Assembly (NCBI RefSeq): GCF_016862795.1 | Contig: NZ_BONQ01000125.1 | Coordinates: forward strand, 62,001-126,000 | Direction: 5' to 3' | Origin: Dactylosporangium siamense | GTDB lineage: Bacteria; Actinomycetota; Actinomycetes; Mycobacteriales; Micromonosporaceae | Length of the DNA: 64,000 nucleotides | Shown: piece after piece, positions 51,101 to 59,838 of the stretch | How positions within the stretch are numbered: position 1 is the stretch's first letter | Layout of the letters: each line of letters opens with the position of its first letter | The notes under the pieces: model-generated | What the model was told of the DNA's origin: nothing | Seen by the model: only the letters and a program-made list of their open reading frames with translations | Databases searched by the model: none | Made by a program: the position numbers and the translations under genes

Positions 51101-51392
51101 CGGCGACGCCCGGGTCGCGGCGGCGGCGCGGATGGTCGCGCTCGCCGAGTCGTTCCGGTTGAAACCGGAATTCCAGGCCCGGATGTCCGCCGTGTCCGCC
51201 CGGCACCTCGCTGCCTCCGGTGCCGGCTTCGGTTCCGCTGCCGCCTCCGCTTCGGTCTACGCTTCGGCCTACGCCGAGGCCGTGGCGTCCTGTGCCGGGC
51301 TGGACCGCGACGCGCTGTTCGGTGCCGCGTCGGCGGCCCTGGCAGCGCGTCGCAACCTGGCGGGGGGTCTTACGGCCGCGGAGGCCGGTTGA
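48198..51392 (+). CDS. SARP-STAND regulator (AfsR/BTAD family)
   Basis: A 1064-residue regulator. An OmpR-type DNA-binding domain (about 1-95, 'LLALLAGDLRTG', 'LVDGLWPDERPEHPAKALQV') and a bacterial transcriptional activator domain (about 100-240) are followed by an NB-ARC-like ATPase with Walker A 'VVGTGGLGKTRLAYAV' and 'LLVLDNCEHVL'. A long helical repeat region ends the protein. Such proteins commonly activate secondary-metabolite or morphological genes. GTG 48198 is the start, directly after TAACCT. The downstream convergent ABC exporter genes may be a target but are read in the opposite direction; the two coding regions overlap by 23 bp. Confidence 0.92.
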   Translation: MTVELILLGRVSYRGREIVGPRQCALLALLAGDLRTGCGTGRLVDGLWPDERPEHPAKALQVIVSRARAQAGADIIVRTAVGYRLAVPAAQLDTSAALLHASAAAELDRAGDHGGALASAEAGLALWAAAEPGDPGDTDPLSVLRAEREETRQSLLAARALALSRLGRHAEAVGPLIDLAGQRPHDETVLLELLRAEAATAGQAAALDRYETYRGRLREQLGTDPGHALREAHRELLRDEAPATVRRGVPHDPNPLLGRDDDIAAVTALLTTARVTSVVGTGGLGKTRLAYAVSRQAPQPVVHLVALAGVAADTDVAQEVATALGALSDGRPAEVRIVDALGTGPALLVLDNCEHVLRGVADLVQALVSATRDLRVLTTSRAPLGLSSESVYPLPELRLDTTVELFQQRARAARPGADVPTAAVREVCAHLDGLPLAVELAAARVRVMSVAEIAHGLDDRFALLRGGARDAPARHHTLHAVIDWSWNLLEPSGRAAMRALSVFPGGFTAGAARHVLGDGDVVSALAQLADQSLLKVTDTPSGTRFRMLETVREFSTAHRERAAETAAAIDGLLAWAREFGVTHAGAVFGTDFLPAVLLIRADRDNLVLALRHALDREDGASVAATAAILAGLWTIESNFAGMTALAEQTTWILSHARPAPELLAATHTAVLLCALWVYLMRGPVPVRLLVTLRRLPPAPPGTLMGAADTVARALTADLDSLRVLCDSDDPLLAGVANGAASYVYERQQDIDGGLRAARTMLTAFRGQATPWMRAVAHSRVGELCLYVGRGEEAREHLAATLAVLDDLREPGVASSASRMRGAMAMAHLQRGALDEAEDWLEQTLGEGGTDTDTLTFGAGIRAEILLARGDVDGGLRLWHRIADRLRDTAAGGDLPGSAAWALEVQATTVLAHAQHDRLDLVRDIAGDLPRLLSRVLTAPDARTDVGDAIRGALLLALAVVDLDPRHRTGDARVAAAARMVALAESFRLKPEFQARMSAVSARHLAASGAGFGSAAASASVYASAYAEAVASCAGLDRDALFGAASAALAARRNLAGGLTAAEAG

Positions 51393-52149
51393 ACGCCGTG
51401 CGGGCCCACAGGTAGCCGAGCAGCGCCAGCCCGGCGGACCAGGCGACGGCGACCAGGCCACGGTCGCCGACCGGGGTGTCCATCAGCAGTCCCCGCAGCG
51501 TGTCGATGATCGGGGTGAAGGGCTGGTTGTGGGCGAACCAGCGCACCGACCCCGACATCGTCTCCGGGGCGACGAACGCGCTGCTGATGAACGGCAGCAT
51601 CTGCACCAGGAGCAGGAACCCGGTGGTCCCCTCCGCGGTCGGCGAGGCGAGCCCGATCGCGACGGCGAGCCAGGTCAGCGCGAGGACGAGCAGCAGCACG
51701 ACCCCGATCGCGGCGACCCACCGCACCGGGTCGGTGGTGGGCCGGAACCCCATCAGCAGCGCCACCCCGACGACCAGCGTCAGGCTCGCCATCGTGCGGA
51801 TCGTGGCGGCGAGCACGTGCCCGGAGAGCACCGAACCGCGGGTGATCGCCATGGTGCGGAACCGGTCGATGATCCCCTCGGTCATGTCCTTGTTGACGGC
51901 CAGGGCGGTGGTCGAGGAACCGTAGCCGACGGTCACCAGCAGGATGCCGGGGACGATGTAGTTGATGTAGTCGCCGCTGTTGGTCATGCCGGCGTTGATC
52001 GCGCCGCCGAACACGCCGACGAACAACAGCAGCAACAGCACCGGCACCAGCAGCGAGGTGACCATCGAGGCGGGGTACCGCAGCGTGTGCCGCAGGCTCC
52101 GGCGCAGCATCGTGGTGGAGTCGGTCACGGCGTGGGTCAGCGCGCTCAT
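51370..52149 (-). CDS. ABC-2 type exporter permease (DrrB-like)
   Basis: A 259-residue membrane protein with six helices of the ABC-2 permease family. '[20 protein letters not shown]' is the amphipathic entry helix, '[20 protein letters not shown]' is the conserved cytoplasmic turn and '[20 protein letters not shown]' precedes the last helices. It pairs with the DrrA-type ATPase encoded just upstream, overlapping it by four bases (ATGA). It probably exports a hydrophobic drug-like compound. The 3' end overlaps the SARP gene by 23 bp. The substrate is unknown, and no biosynthetic genes adjoin. Confidence 0.92.
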   Translation of the reverse strand: MSALTHAVTDSTTMLRRSLRHTLRYPASMVTSLLVPVLLLLLFVGVFGGAINAGMTNSGDYINYIVPGILLVTVGYGSSTTALAVNKDMTEGIIDRFRTMAITRGSVLSGHVLAATIRTMASLTLVVGVALLMGFRPTTDPVRWVAAIGVVLLLVLALTWLAVAIGLASPTAEGTTGFLLLVQMLPFISSAFVAPETMSGSVRWFAHNQPFTPIIDTLRGLLMDTPVGDRGLVAVAWSAGLALLGYLWARTAFNRPPRP

Positions 52150-53201
52150 CGTGCGGTTTCCTTCTCGGTCGTCGGTTCGGTGGTGTCAGCGCCGGCCCGG
52201 GCGCCGGTCGGGTTGGCCTTCGGGTTGCCGGCCGGAGTTCCGGTCGGGCTGCCGGTCGGGGTTCCGGTCGGGGTTCCGGTCAGGGCGAAGAACACGTCGT
52301 CGAGGTCCGGTGTGTGCACCGACAGGTCGGCGACCTCGGCCTCGACGGCGTCGAGCCGGTCGAGCAGCGCCCGCATCGACCGGACGCCGCCGTCGCCGGG
52401 CACCCGCAGCGTGAGCGCCTCGTCGTCGCGCGACGACCCGTCGAAGACGCGGGCGGCCGCGTCGAGCCCGGCGGCGTCGGCGAACCGCACCCGGATGTGC
52501 CCGCCGGGGATCTGCCGTTTGAGCTCGTCCGCGGTGCCGGTGGCAACGACCTTGCCGTGGTCGATCACCGCGATCCGGTCGGCGAGCGCGTCGGCCTCCT
52601 CCAGGTACTGCGTGGTCAGGAACACCGTGACCCCGCCGGCGACGAGCCGCCGGATGATCTGCCACATGGTCCGCCGGCTGCGCGGGTCGAGCCCGGTCGT
52701 CGGCTCGTCGAGGAAGATCACGCTGGGGTCGCCGACGAGCGTCATGGCCAGGTCGAGCCGGCGCCGCATGCCGCCGGAGTAGGTCGCGGCGGTCTTCTTC
52801 GCCGCGTCGAGCAGGTCGAACCGCTCCAGCAGGTCCGCGGTCCGGCGCCGCCCCTCGGCCCGCCCGAGGTGCTGCAGGTCCGCCATGAGCTGGAGGTTCT
52901 CCTCGCCGGTGAGCAGGCCGTCGACGGCCGAGAACTGACCGGTGACGCCGATCGCGCCGCGCACCGCGGCGGCCTCCCGGTCCAGGTCGTGCCCGGCGAC
53001 GGTCGCCTGCCCGCCGTCGGCGCGGATCAGGGTGGACAGGATCCGCACCGTGGTCGTCTTGCCGGACCCGTTCGGCCCGAGCAGGGCGAAGACCGTGGCG
53101 CGTGGGACGTCCAGGTCGATACCGTCGAGCACGACGTGGTCGCCGAACGACTTGCTCAACCCGGTTGCGGTGATTGCCGACGGGAACGGGGTGGTAGCCA
53201 C
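52146..53201 (-). CDS. ABC exporter ATP-binding protein (DrrA-like)
   Basis: A 351-residue ATPase of the DrrA/CcmA group. Walker A ([15 protein letters not shown]), signature ([14 protein letters not shown]), Walker B ([14 protein letters not shown]) and the H-loop region ([16 protein letters not shown]) are intact. After the DrrA C-terminal domain there is a tail of threonine, proline and glycine repeats ([14 protein letters not shown]) not usual for the family. GTG 53201 has GAAGGGAGGGA upstream. It is co-transcribed with the permease. It likely provides export or self-resistance for a hydrophobic compound. Confidence 0.94.
   Translation of the reverse strand: MATTPFPSAITATGLSKSFGDHVVLDGIDLDVPRATVFALLGPNGSGKTTTVRILSTLIRADGGQATVAGHDLDREAAAVRGAIGVTGQFSAVDGLLTGEENLQLMADLQHLGRAEGRRRTADLLERFDLLDAAKKTAATYSGGMRRRLDLAMTLVGDPSVIFLDEPTTGLDPRSRRTMWQIIRRLVAGGVTVFLTTQYLEEADALADRIAVIDHGKVVATGTADELKRQIPGGHIRVRFADAAGLDAAARVFDGSSRDDEALTLRVPGDGGVRSMRALLDRLDAVEAEVADLSVHTPDLDDVFFALTGTPTGTPTGSPTGTPAGNPKANPTGARAGADTTEPTTEKETAR
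52200..52280 (-). repeat. short in-frame repeats encoding TGTPTGTP tail
   Basis: Repeats of about 12 bp (TTCCGGTCGGGG and variants) at the 3' end of the ATPase gene encode a Thr/Pro/Gly-rich tail. They are likely slippage-prone and vary in copy number among relatives. Confidence 0.7.
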
Positions 53202-53356
53202 GTCCCTCCCTTCCGAACTTCCGCTGTGGCGCCGTCCGCCACGACTGCACCGATCGTGCGGGGCCCCGCATTCACCGCGGTTTCACCGGGTTTCAGGTCA
53301 GTTCCGGCCGATGGGATTCCGGCCGATCGGATGACGCGAGCTTCATGGCGGAAAGA

Positions 53357-53383
53357 CTCAGACGCGCGCGGTGCCGCGCCGAT
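53357..53383 (+). promoter_or_regulatory. FliA/sigma-28-like promoter for the MCP gene
   Basis: CTCA (53357-53360), 17 nt, then GCCGAT (53378-53383) matches the -35/-10 pattern of FliA-type sigma factors. It stands 40 bp before the MCP ATG, and a GAGGAGG ribosome site lies in between. Confidence 0.6.
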
Positions 53384-53423
53384 GATCAGGGAGCATGCTC
53401 CAACTCCCGAGGAGGCCCAGGAC

Positions 53424-55142
53424 ATGGCCGACGCAACCGGTGAACGACGCCGCTCCGGATTCCGGGACCTGTCCGTCGCCTGGAAACTGGGCAGCCTGGC
53501 CGGCGTGGTGTCCGTGCTGCTGCTCGCGATCGGGGTGTTCGGGCTGGTCCAGCTCGGCAACGCGCAGGAACGGCTCGATCTGCTGTACAACAAGAATCTG
53601 CGAACCGTGCAGATGGTGAACGATGTCGGCGGCGACTACAAGGACCTCCGGTTCTACATCCGCGAGCTGGCGCTGGCCCAGACGGCCGCGGAGAAGGACG
53701 CCGCCGAGCAGAAGCTGAACACGGCCGTCGACGGGCTGGACGAGAGCTGGCAGACGTTCACCGCGCGGGACGCGCAGAACGGCAAGGCCGACCGGGACGC
53801 GTTCAGCACCGCGTGGAAGTCCTACCAGACGCTGCTCGCCCAGCAGCTGGTCCCGCTCGCGAGGGCGAACAAGTACGACGAGTTCAACTCGGTGGCCAGG
53901 GGCCAGGGCGCGGCGATGGCCGGCGCCATCGACACCGCCCTCACCAACCTGGTCGAGCAGGAGAACACGGCGGCCGAGGCCACGCTCGCCGAGTCGAAGT
54001 CCACCTACGACTCCTCCCGGATCCTCTCCATCGGGCTGATCGCGGTGGCGCTGGTGCTCGCGTTCACGGTGGTGCAGATGATCAGTCGGTCGATCTCCAA
54101 GCCGCTCAACGAAACCGTCGCGGTGCTGTCCGCGATGGCCGAGGGCCGCCTGGACAAGCGGGTCACCGTGGCGAGCCGGGACGAGGTCGGCCGGATGGGC
54201 GCCGCACTCAACAGCGCGCTCGACCGGCTGGCCGAGACGGTGAGCACGGTCGTGGACTCCGCCACCCAGCTCAGCAACGCCTCCAGCCAGATCAGCGGCG
54301 CCTCGCAGAGCCTGTCGCAGGCCGCCACCGAGCAGGCCGCCAGCGTGCAGGAGACCACCGCCAGCATCGAGCAGATGACCGCCGGCATAGCCCAGAACAG
54401 CGAGAACGCCCGCACCACGGAGGGCATCGCGACGGGCGCCGCGACCGAGGCCCACGACGGCGGCGGCGCGGTCCAGAAGACCCTCGACGCGATGAAGCAG
54501 ATCACCAGCAAGATCGGCATCATCGACGACATCGCCTTCCAGACGAACATGCTGGCGCTGAACGCGACGATCGAGGCCGCCCGGGCCGGCGAGCACGGCA
54601 AGGGCTTCGCCGTGGTGGCCACCGAGGTCGGTAAGCTCGCCGAACGCAGCCAGATCGCCGCGCAGGAGATCAGCGAGCTGGCGGCCGGCAGCGTGACGAC
54701 CGCCGAACACGCCGGCACGCTCCTCGACAAGATCATTCCGAGCATCACCAGGACGTCGGACCTGGTCCAGGAGATCGCGGCGGCCAGCGGGGAGCAGTCC
54801 ACCGGCGTCCACCAGATCAACATCGCCATGACCCAGATCGGCAAGGTCACGCAGCAGACGGCGTCGTCCAGCGAGGAGCTGGCCGCGACCGCCGAGGAGA
54901 TGGCGGCGCAGACCCACCAGCTGCAGAACATGATGTCGTTCTTCACCACCGGCGCCACGGGCGGTCGCCGCCCCGCCGGGAACAGCCGCCCGCAGCGCGA
55001 GGTGTCCCAGTCCAAGGGCCAGTCGAAGGGCCTGAACTACAACACCGCCCAGTACAGCGGCAACGGCAGCAGCACGTACTCCCCGCGCGCCGCCGAGATG
55101 ACCGTCCCGGACATCGACGAGAGCAAGTTCGACCGCTTCTGA
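53424..55142 (+). CDS. methyl-accepting chemotaxis protein, full-length transmembrane receptor
   Basis: A 572-residue receptor. Two membrane helices (about 20-42 and 198-217) flank an extracytoplasmic four-helix-bundle ligand domain (4HB_MCP-like, '[20 protein letters not shown]'). A HAMP domain (about 218-270) leads to a signalling coiled coil with the conserved tip '[20 protein letters not shown]'. The C-terminal tail is long and ends KFDRF. It senses an unknown extracellular compound and controls CheA through CheW. GAGGAGG precedes ATG 53424. It lies on the opposite strand to the che operon but probably shares FliA-type control. No CheR-docking NWETF-type tail is present. Confidence 0.95.
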   Translation: MADATGERRRSGFRDLSVAWKLGSLAGVVSVLLLAIGVFGLVQLGNAQERLDLLYNKNLRTVQMVNDVGGDYKDLRFYIRELALAQTAAEKDAAEQKLNTAVDGLDESWQTFTARDAQNGKADRDAFSTAWKSYQTLLAQQLVPLARANKYDEFNSVARGQGAAMAGAIDTALTNLVEQENTAAEATLAESKSTYDSSRILSIGLIAVALVLAFTVVQMISRSISKPLNETVAVLSAMAEGRLDKRVTVASRDEVGRMGAALNSALDRLAETVSTVVDSATQLSNASSQISGASQSLSQAATEQAASVQETTASIEQMTAGIAQNSENARTTEGIATGAATEAHDGGGAVQKTLDAMKQITSKIGIIDDIAFQTNMLALNATIEAARAGEHGKGFAVVATEVGKLAERSQIAAQEISELAAGSVTTAEHAGTLLDKIIPSITRTSDLVQEIAAASGEQSTGVHQINIAMTQIGKVTQQTASSSEELAATAEEMAAQTHQLQNMMSFFTTGATGGRRPAGNSRPQREVSQSKGQSKGLNYNTAQYSGNGSSTYSPRAAEMTVPDIDESKFDRF

Positions 55143-55350
55143 CCCGGCGTTCCGGGAGCCTGTGAAGCTTTGTACTCGCCGCCGGTGGAACGGGGCAGGA
55201 GACCGTGAATCACCTCTGCTGCTCCGTGTCTATCCAGCACGACACTTTGTCTTGATGAGCAGGTGTTCCCTCACGGCCCGCATCCCCTGACCCTGTCGCC
55301 TTGCGGCCCACGGCTAGCATCGGGCGCGTCTCGTCGATGGAGGTGCGCCA

Positions 55351-55812
55351 ATGTCCAGAGCCCCGATCGGTCAGTACCCCCACATCCGACTATCCCACTA
55401 TCTCGGCGCGAACCAGTCGATCGGCTCCGTGACCCACCACTACACCCTCACGCCGATCAGCATCCCCCGGCCCACCGAGGGCGAGGCGACCGGCGAGATC
55501 GTCTGCGCCGAGTGCGGCGGCGTGGAGTACTACCGAGTGCTCAACGAACGGTCCACGCTGGCCTGGCGCCGGCTGTGGCTGGTCCTGATGCTGGTCAGCT
55601 TCGCGATCATGGGTCTGAGCATCGCGTACATAGCGGTCAATGGCGACCAGCCGATCGACGGCGACGAAACCTTGATCAACCTGGTGCTCGTGGGGCTGTT
55701 CGGCGGTTTCATCGTCGGCCTGATCCTGTGGAACTTCTGGTGGTATGAGGACGGCGTGCGCGGACCGGGCCGGTTCTTCCGCCGCCCACACGGCCTCAAA
55801 CTCCCAAAATGA
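55351..55812 (+). CDS. hypothetical two-helix membrane protein with CxxC motif
   Basis: A 153-residue protein that I do not recognise. A hydrophilic N-terminus of about 70 residues contains CAEC (residues about 51-54), perhaps half of a zinc ribbon or a redox pair. Two membrane helices follow (about 72-97, LWLVLMLVSFAIMGLSIAYI, and 110-130, LINLVLVGLFGGFIVGLILW). A basic C-terminus (GRFFRRPHGLKLPK) is cytoplasmic. GGAGG precedes the ATG. It sits between the receptor gene and the end of the che operon, so a motility role is possible but only by position. Its lower GC usage near the 3' end is mild. Confidence 0.65.
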   Translation: MSRAPIGQYPHIRLSHYLGANQSIGSVTHHYTLTPISIPRPTEGEATGEIVCAECGGVEYYRVLNERSTLAWRRLWLVLMLVSFAIMGLSIAYIAVNGDQPIDGDETLINLVLVGLFGGFIVGLILWNFWWYEDGVRGPGRFFRRPHGLKLPK

Positions 55813-56055
55813 CCTCGCCGGCTCAGGACCCGCATTCGCCTCGCGGACGGCAAGCCGGGGGCCGGAGCTGGGCCGGGCCATGGCTCCCCGAGGAATACCG
55901 CCAACCGCTCATGTGGCATAAGAACCAGATGTCGTAACGAAAGGATCATTGCCACAAAATAGATCGCCTGCATTCCTCAGAAGCCCCACCGGTTCGGTCT
56001 GCGTCTCGCATGAACGGCGGGCGGGATCAGGAATACGGGGCGGGCGGGGTGCGGG

Positions 56056-58179
56056 TCAGACGAGGACCTGTTCGCGGCTGACGTTCTCGGCGACCAGCGG
56101 GCCGACGTCCAGGATCAGGGCCACCTCGCCGTTGCCGAGGATGGTCGAGCCGCTGATGCAACGGGCCTCGCTGAACAGGACGCCGAGCGGTTTGATGACC
56201 GTCTGGAACTGGCCGAGCAGGGTGTCCACGACCAGGCCCGCGCGCTGCCCGGACTGCTCGATGACGACCACGTTCTGCCGGCGCGGCGGCGTGCCCGCGA
56301 TGTCGAAGATCGTGCGGAGGCGGATGAAGGGCAGGACCTCGCCGCGCAGATACATGCAGTCGCGCTCCGCGGCGTTCGGGGGTAGCTCCACGCACTCGGT
56401 GACCCGGTCGAGGGGGACGATGAACGCCGAGGGCCCGACGCCGACGAGGAAGCCGTCGATGATGGCGAGGGTCAGCGGCAGCCGGATCCGGAACGTGGTG
56501 CCCGCGCCCGCCGTCGTCAGCACCTCGATGGTGCCGCGCAGCTCGGCGATGTTGCGGCGGACCACGTCCATGCCGACGCCGCGGCCGGAGAGGTTGGAGA
56601 CCGTCTCGACCGTGGAGAAGCCCGGCTCGAAGATCAGGTCGTACACCTCGTGGTCGCTCATGACGGTGCCGGGCTGGACCATGCCGCGCTCGACGGCCTT
56701 GCCGAGGATGCGGTCGCGGTTGAGGCCGCGGCCGTCGTCGGCGACCTCGATGACGATGGAACCGGCGTCGTGGAAGGCGTTGAGCCGCAGCTTGCCCCGG
56801 ATGGGCTTGCCCTGCCGCTCGCGGTCGGCGCGGGGTTCGACGCCGTGGTCCAGCGCGTTGCGGACCAGGTGGAGCAGCGGGTCGCCGATCCGCTCGACGA
56901 GGGCCTTGTCCATCTCCGCCTCGCCGCCGGTGATGACCAGGTCGACGTCCTTGTCGAGGTCGACGCAGACGTCGCGGACCACCCGTTCGAACCGGCGCAG
57001 GGTCGTGCCGATCGGCACCATGCGCAGCGACAGGGCGCTGTGGCGCACCTCCTCGACGAGGCGCATGACCTCGCCCTGTGCCTCGTCGTAGCCCTCCTCG
57101 TCCGGGCGGTGGATGCCCACGCTGGACTGGGCGATGACCAGCTCGCCGACGAGGTCGATGAGCTTGTCGAGGCGGTTGGCGTACACCCGGATCGTCTGCG
57201 TCTCCTGCGAGCGGCTGTCGGCGGTCTTGCGCTGCTTGCCCAGCGCCGCGTCGACGACGGGCTTCGGCACCGTCTGGGTCTCGATCAGGATCTCGCCGAG
57301 CGGCGGCAGGGAGTCGCCGGTGCGGTTGCGTTCCTGCTGGATCTGCAGTGCCCGGGCGATCTCGAGGTCGGTGACCGCGCCGCTGCGGACGAGCAGGTCG
57401 CCGAGCCGGTCCTGGTCGGGCAGCCCCTCGATCACCTTGACGTAGTCGTCGGCCTGGCCGTCGGCGGGCACGATGCTGATCTGGCTGTCCTCGCGCACGA
57501 AGTCGAAGACGTCCTCGATGTCGGCCTTCGCGGCGCCGCTGACGAAGTCGATCACGAAGCCGAGGTAGCAGGTCTCCGGATCCATCTGCTCGGCGTCGGG
57601 CAGCGCGTCGGTGAGGGTCGTGACCCGTTCCAGCACGCCCATGGTGGCCAGGTACCGCAGGAACGACAGCGGGTCCATGCCGTTGCGCAGGCTGTCCGGG
57701 CCGAACCGCAGGGTCAGCCGCCATGTGCGCAGCGTGTCGACCTCCGGCTCGGCAAGCACCGGCGCGAGCGGGGAGGACAGCGTCAGGAAGGGCTGGAGCG
57801 CGGCGAGCAGCCGGTCGCCGTCGACGGTCTCGCTGGTCGTCGCGTCGAGGCGGCCGGCGGCGACCCCCTCGACCATGGACGAGACGTGGTCACCGCACGG
57901 CAGCAGCGCGCTGACCAGCTCGGCCGAGACGGCCAGCTCACCCTCGCGGACCGAGTCCAGCACCGTCTCGACCACGTGCGTGAACGCCACCAGGTGGTGC
58001 AGGCCGAACAGCCCGGCCGAGCCCTTGAGGGTGTGCATGGTGCGGAACAGGGCGTTGACCGAGTCCTGGGCGCTCGGCTCGTCCTCCAGGCCGAGCAGCC
58101 CCTCCTCGAAGTCCTGCAGCAGCTCCCGGGCCTCGGTGATGAACGTGTCGAGCGCGTCGGCGAGATCGTCGTCGGTCAC
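56056..58179 (-). CDS. cheA: chemotaxis histidine kinase CheA
   Basis: A 707-residue cytoplasmic kinase. The Hpt (P1) domain carries His49 in LFRTMHTLKGSAGLFG. A P2-like region and the dimerisation helices (ANRLDKLIDLVGELVIAQS) follow. The HATPase has 'LLHLVRNALDHGVEPRADR' and 'SGRGVGMDVVRRNI', and the last about 140 residues are a CheW-like regulatory domain ('IDGFLVGVGPSAFIVPLD'). It autophosphorylates on receptor signals and phosphorylates CheY and CheB. It is the last gene of the operon, overlapping the STAS gene by 4 bp. It has no receiver domain, and no CheZ is present. Confidence 0.97.
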   Translation of the reverse strand: MTDDDLADALDTFITEARELLQDFEEGLLGLEDEPSAQDSVNALFRTMHTLKGSAGLFGLHHLVAFTHVVETVLDSVREGELAVSAELVSALLPCGDHVSSMVEGVAAGRLDATTSETVDGDRLLAALQPFLTLSSPLAPVLAEPEVDTLRTWRLTLRFGPDSLRNGMDPLSFLRYLATMGVLERVTTLTDALPDAEQMDPETCYLGFVIDFVSGAAKADIEDVFDFVREDSQISIVPADGQADDYVKVIEGLPDQDRLGDLLVRSGAVTDLEIARALQIQQERNRTGDSLPPLGEILIETQTVPKPVVDAALGKQRKTADSRSQETQTIRVYANRLDKLIDLVGELVIAQSSVGIHRPDEEGYDEAQGEVMRLVEEVRHSALSLRMVPIGTTLRRFERVVRDVCVDLDKDVDLVITGGEAEMDKALVERIGDPLLHLVRNALDHGVEPRADRERQGKPIRGKLRLNAFHDAGSIVIEVADDGRGLNRDRILGKAVERGMVQPGTVMSDHEVYDLIFEPGFSTVETVSNLSGRGVGMDVVRRNIAELRGTIEVLTTAGAGTTFRIRLPLTLAIIDGFLVGVGPSAFIVPLDRVTECVELPPNAAERDCMYLRGEVLPFIRLRTIFDIAGTPPRRQNVVVIEQSGQRAGLVVDTLLGQFQTVIKPLGVLFSEARCISGSTILGNGEVALILDVGPLVAENVSREQVLV

Positions 58180-58448
58180 CGCGGTGCTCCGTCCAGGTCG
58201 AGATGGGCCATGACGAAGACGTCGTGGACGGCCCGGCTCGGGTTGTGGAAGGTCAGCGTGATGCCCCGCTGCGCCGCCTCGCGCCGGGCGACCAGCAGGA
58301 GCTGCAGGCCGGCGGTGTCCAGCTCGGTCACGCCCGAGAGATCCACGTCAGCGGCCGTGCCCCGCTCCAGGAACGCCCGCAGCCGCGCCTGCTGCTCGGC
58401 GGCCACGGCGACGGTGAGCTCGCCGTCGATGATCAGCGCGTCCTTCAC
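58176..58448 (-). CDS. STAS-domain protein in the chemotaxis operon
   Basis: A 90-residue single STAS domain, like anti-sigma factor antagonists: 'VAAEQQARLRAFLERGTAAD', 'VDLSGVTELDTAGLQLLLVA' and 'RREAAQRGITLTFHNPSRAV'. The loop has LDTAGL, where antagonists carry a phosphorylatable Ser/Thr; here Thr is available. It overlaps cheY by 4 bp and cheA by 4 bp, so it is made in step with the kinase. In other bacteria, STAS proteins beside che genes link chemotaxis arrays to partner switching. No SpoIIE phosphatase or RsbW kinase is adjacent. The role here is unknown. Confidence 0.9.
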   Translation of the reverse strand: MKDALIIDGELTVAVAAEQQARLRAFLERGTAADVDLSGVTELDTAGLQLLLVARREAAQRGITLTFHNPSRAVHDVFVMAHLDLDGAPR

Positions 58449-58813
58449 GGCATGATGAGTTTCGACACCGCGGCGAGCATCTGCGCCGGCTGGAACGGCT
58501 TGGTCACCCAGGCCTTGGCGCCCGCCGCCTGCGCCTGCCGCTTCTTGTCCTCCTGCGACTCGGTCGTGAGCATGATGATGGGCGTGAACTTGTACGACGG
58601 CAGCTTCTTGACCTCACCGACGAGCGTGATCCCGTCCATGTTCGGCATGTTCACGTCCGAGATGATCAGGTGGATCCGTTTGCCGTCGAGCTGCTTCAGC
58701 GCGTCCTGGCCGTCGGCGGCGGTCACCACCTCGTAGCCCGCGCCGCGCAGCGCGATGGAGACGACCTGCCGTACCGACGCCGAATCGTCGACGATCAAAA
58801 TGGTCTTCGACAT
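58445..58813 (-). CDS. cheY: chemotaxis response regulator CheY
   Basis: A 122-residue single receiver domain. The acid pocket (Asp9, Asp10), phospho-acceptor Asp53 (IISDVNMPNMDG), the switch Thr83 or Thr84 (IIMLTTES) and Lys105 (VTKPF) are all present. Phosphorylated CheY binds the flagellar motor switch to alter rotation. It starts with ATG 58813, 11 bp after the short MCP gene. The stop overlaps the STAS gene by 4 bp. Its direct neighbour downstream (STAS) and the absence of CheZ or CheC leave the dephosphorylation route open. Confidence 0.96.
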   Translation of the reverse strand: MSKTILIVDDSASVRQVVSIALRGAGYEVVTAADGQDALKQLDGKRIHLIISDVNMPNMDGITLVGEVKKLPSYKFTPIIMLTTESQEDKKRQAQAAGAKAWVTKPFQPAQMLAAVSKLIMP

Positions 58814-58824
58814 GAGTGCCCCTC

Positions 58825-59838
58825 CTAGAAGAACGTGATCTCTGATTCGGGAACGGCGGCCGCGGTCCTGGCGCCGGTGTGGTGCGCCTCCCGCTCCTGG
58901 TGCATCGTGTACGTGGCCTCGAGCTCGGCCAACAGGCTCCGCGCGTCGAGGTTTCCGGACGACGCGACGGCGGGCATCCGGCCGATGTTGTCCCGCAGGT
59001 GCTCCAGGACCTGGCCGATCCGGTCCTGGAACTGCAGGTTGACGATGGCCTCGGAGACTCCGGAGCGGATCCCGACGGCGGCCCGCTCCAGGCGGTCCGA
59101 GGACTCCCGGAGCCCCGCGAACACGGCGCCGAGGTCGTCGAGGACCTCGGTCACCTCGCTGTTGGCCCGGGCGACCGCGGCGCCCTCCCGCTCCGTGTCG
59201 CCCTCCGCCTTGGCGAGGGCGCCGGCGATCGCGCCGGCGATGCCCTCGACCCGGCCGGCCATCTTCTCGCTGGTCTGGAACGACCGCTCGGCCAGCTGCC
59301 GCACCTCGAGGGCCACGATGCCGAAGCCGGCACCGGCCTCGCCGGCCCGGGCCGCCTCGATCGAGGCGTTGAGCGCGAGGAGGTTGGTCTGCGCCGCGAT
59401 CTGGGCGACCTCCGAGGTCATCTGCTTGAGGTCGTCGTTGAGCCCCAGCAGCGTCTCCAGGTCCCGCAGCGCCTCGCGCTTGGAGCTCAGGGCGTCGTCG
59501 AGGGTGCCCACGACGTTGCCCAGCCGCTGCCGGCCCCGGTCGAACGAACCGCCGCCCTGGCTGTCCTCCAGCACCGCGCTGGAGGAGGTGAGCACGGCGT
59601 CGAGGTTGTCGACGATCTGGCTGAACTCGGTGGTCACCGCGGCGACGGCGGTCTCCATCTGCACCCGCGACGACTCGATCTGGCTGGACCAGACCGGCGC
59701 GACCGCGGCGGCGAACTCGGTGATGCCGCGCTCGTGGTCGGCCGGACCGGTGTCCTCGCTCACGGGCCGGCGGTGTCGCCTGACACCCAATAGGTAGCCG
59801 GCGGCGAGGGCGACGGCAGCGATCAGGAACTCAACCAT
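58825..59838 (-). CDS. short methyl-accepting chemotaxis protein, single N-terminal helix
   Basis: A 337-residue receptor without a periplasmic domain. A single N-terminal helix ([16 protein letters not shown]) anchors a cytoplasmic coiled coil. The hairpin tip '[20 protein letters not shown]' and '[16 protein letters not shown]' are typical of MCP signalling domains. It ends ESEITFF, a short hydrophobic pentapeptide-like tail. It may detect an internal signal, energy state or pH. The start overlaps the cheB stop by 8 bp. It sits inside the che operon, so it is probably a core component of the array rather than a facultative receptor. Confidence 0.9.
   Translation of the reverse strand: MVEFLIAAVALAAGYLLGVRRHRRPVSEDTGPADHERGITEFAAAVAPVWSSQIESSRVQMETAVAAVTTEFSQIVDNLDAVLTSSSAVLEDSQGGGSFDRGRQRLGNVVGTLDDALSSKREALRDLETLLGLNDDLKQMTSEVAQIAAQTNLLALNASIEAARAGEAGAGFGIVALEVRQLAERSFQTSEKMAGRVEGIAGAIAGALAKAEGDTEREGAAVARANSEVTEVLDDLGAVFAGLRESSDRLERAAVGIRSGVSEAIVNLQFQDRIGQVLEHLRDNIGRMPAVASSGNLDARSLLAELEATYTMHQEREAHHTGARTAAAVPESEITFF

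Noticed and set aside
48198-53201. A secondary-metabolite cluster around the SARP regulator and DrrAB exporter
   Set aside because: No polyketide, peptide, terpene or tailoring enzymes lie beside them in the window.
52146-53271. A second - strand frame overlapping the DrrA gene
   Set aside because: It is out of frame with the Walker motifs and has antisense-like arginine-rich composition.
53302-53327. Two TTCCGGCCGAT direct repeats upstream of the MCP gene as extra FliA promoters
   Set aside because: No CTCA-like -35 lies at 15-17 nt spacing from either copy.
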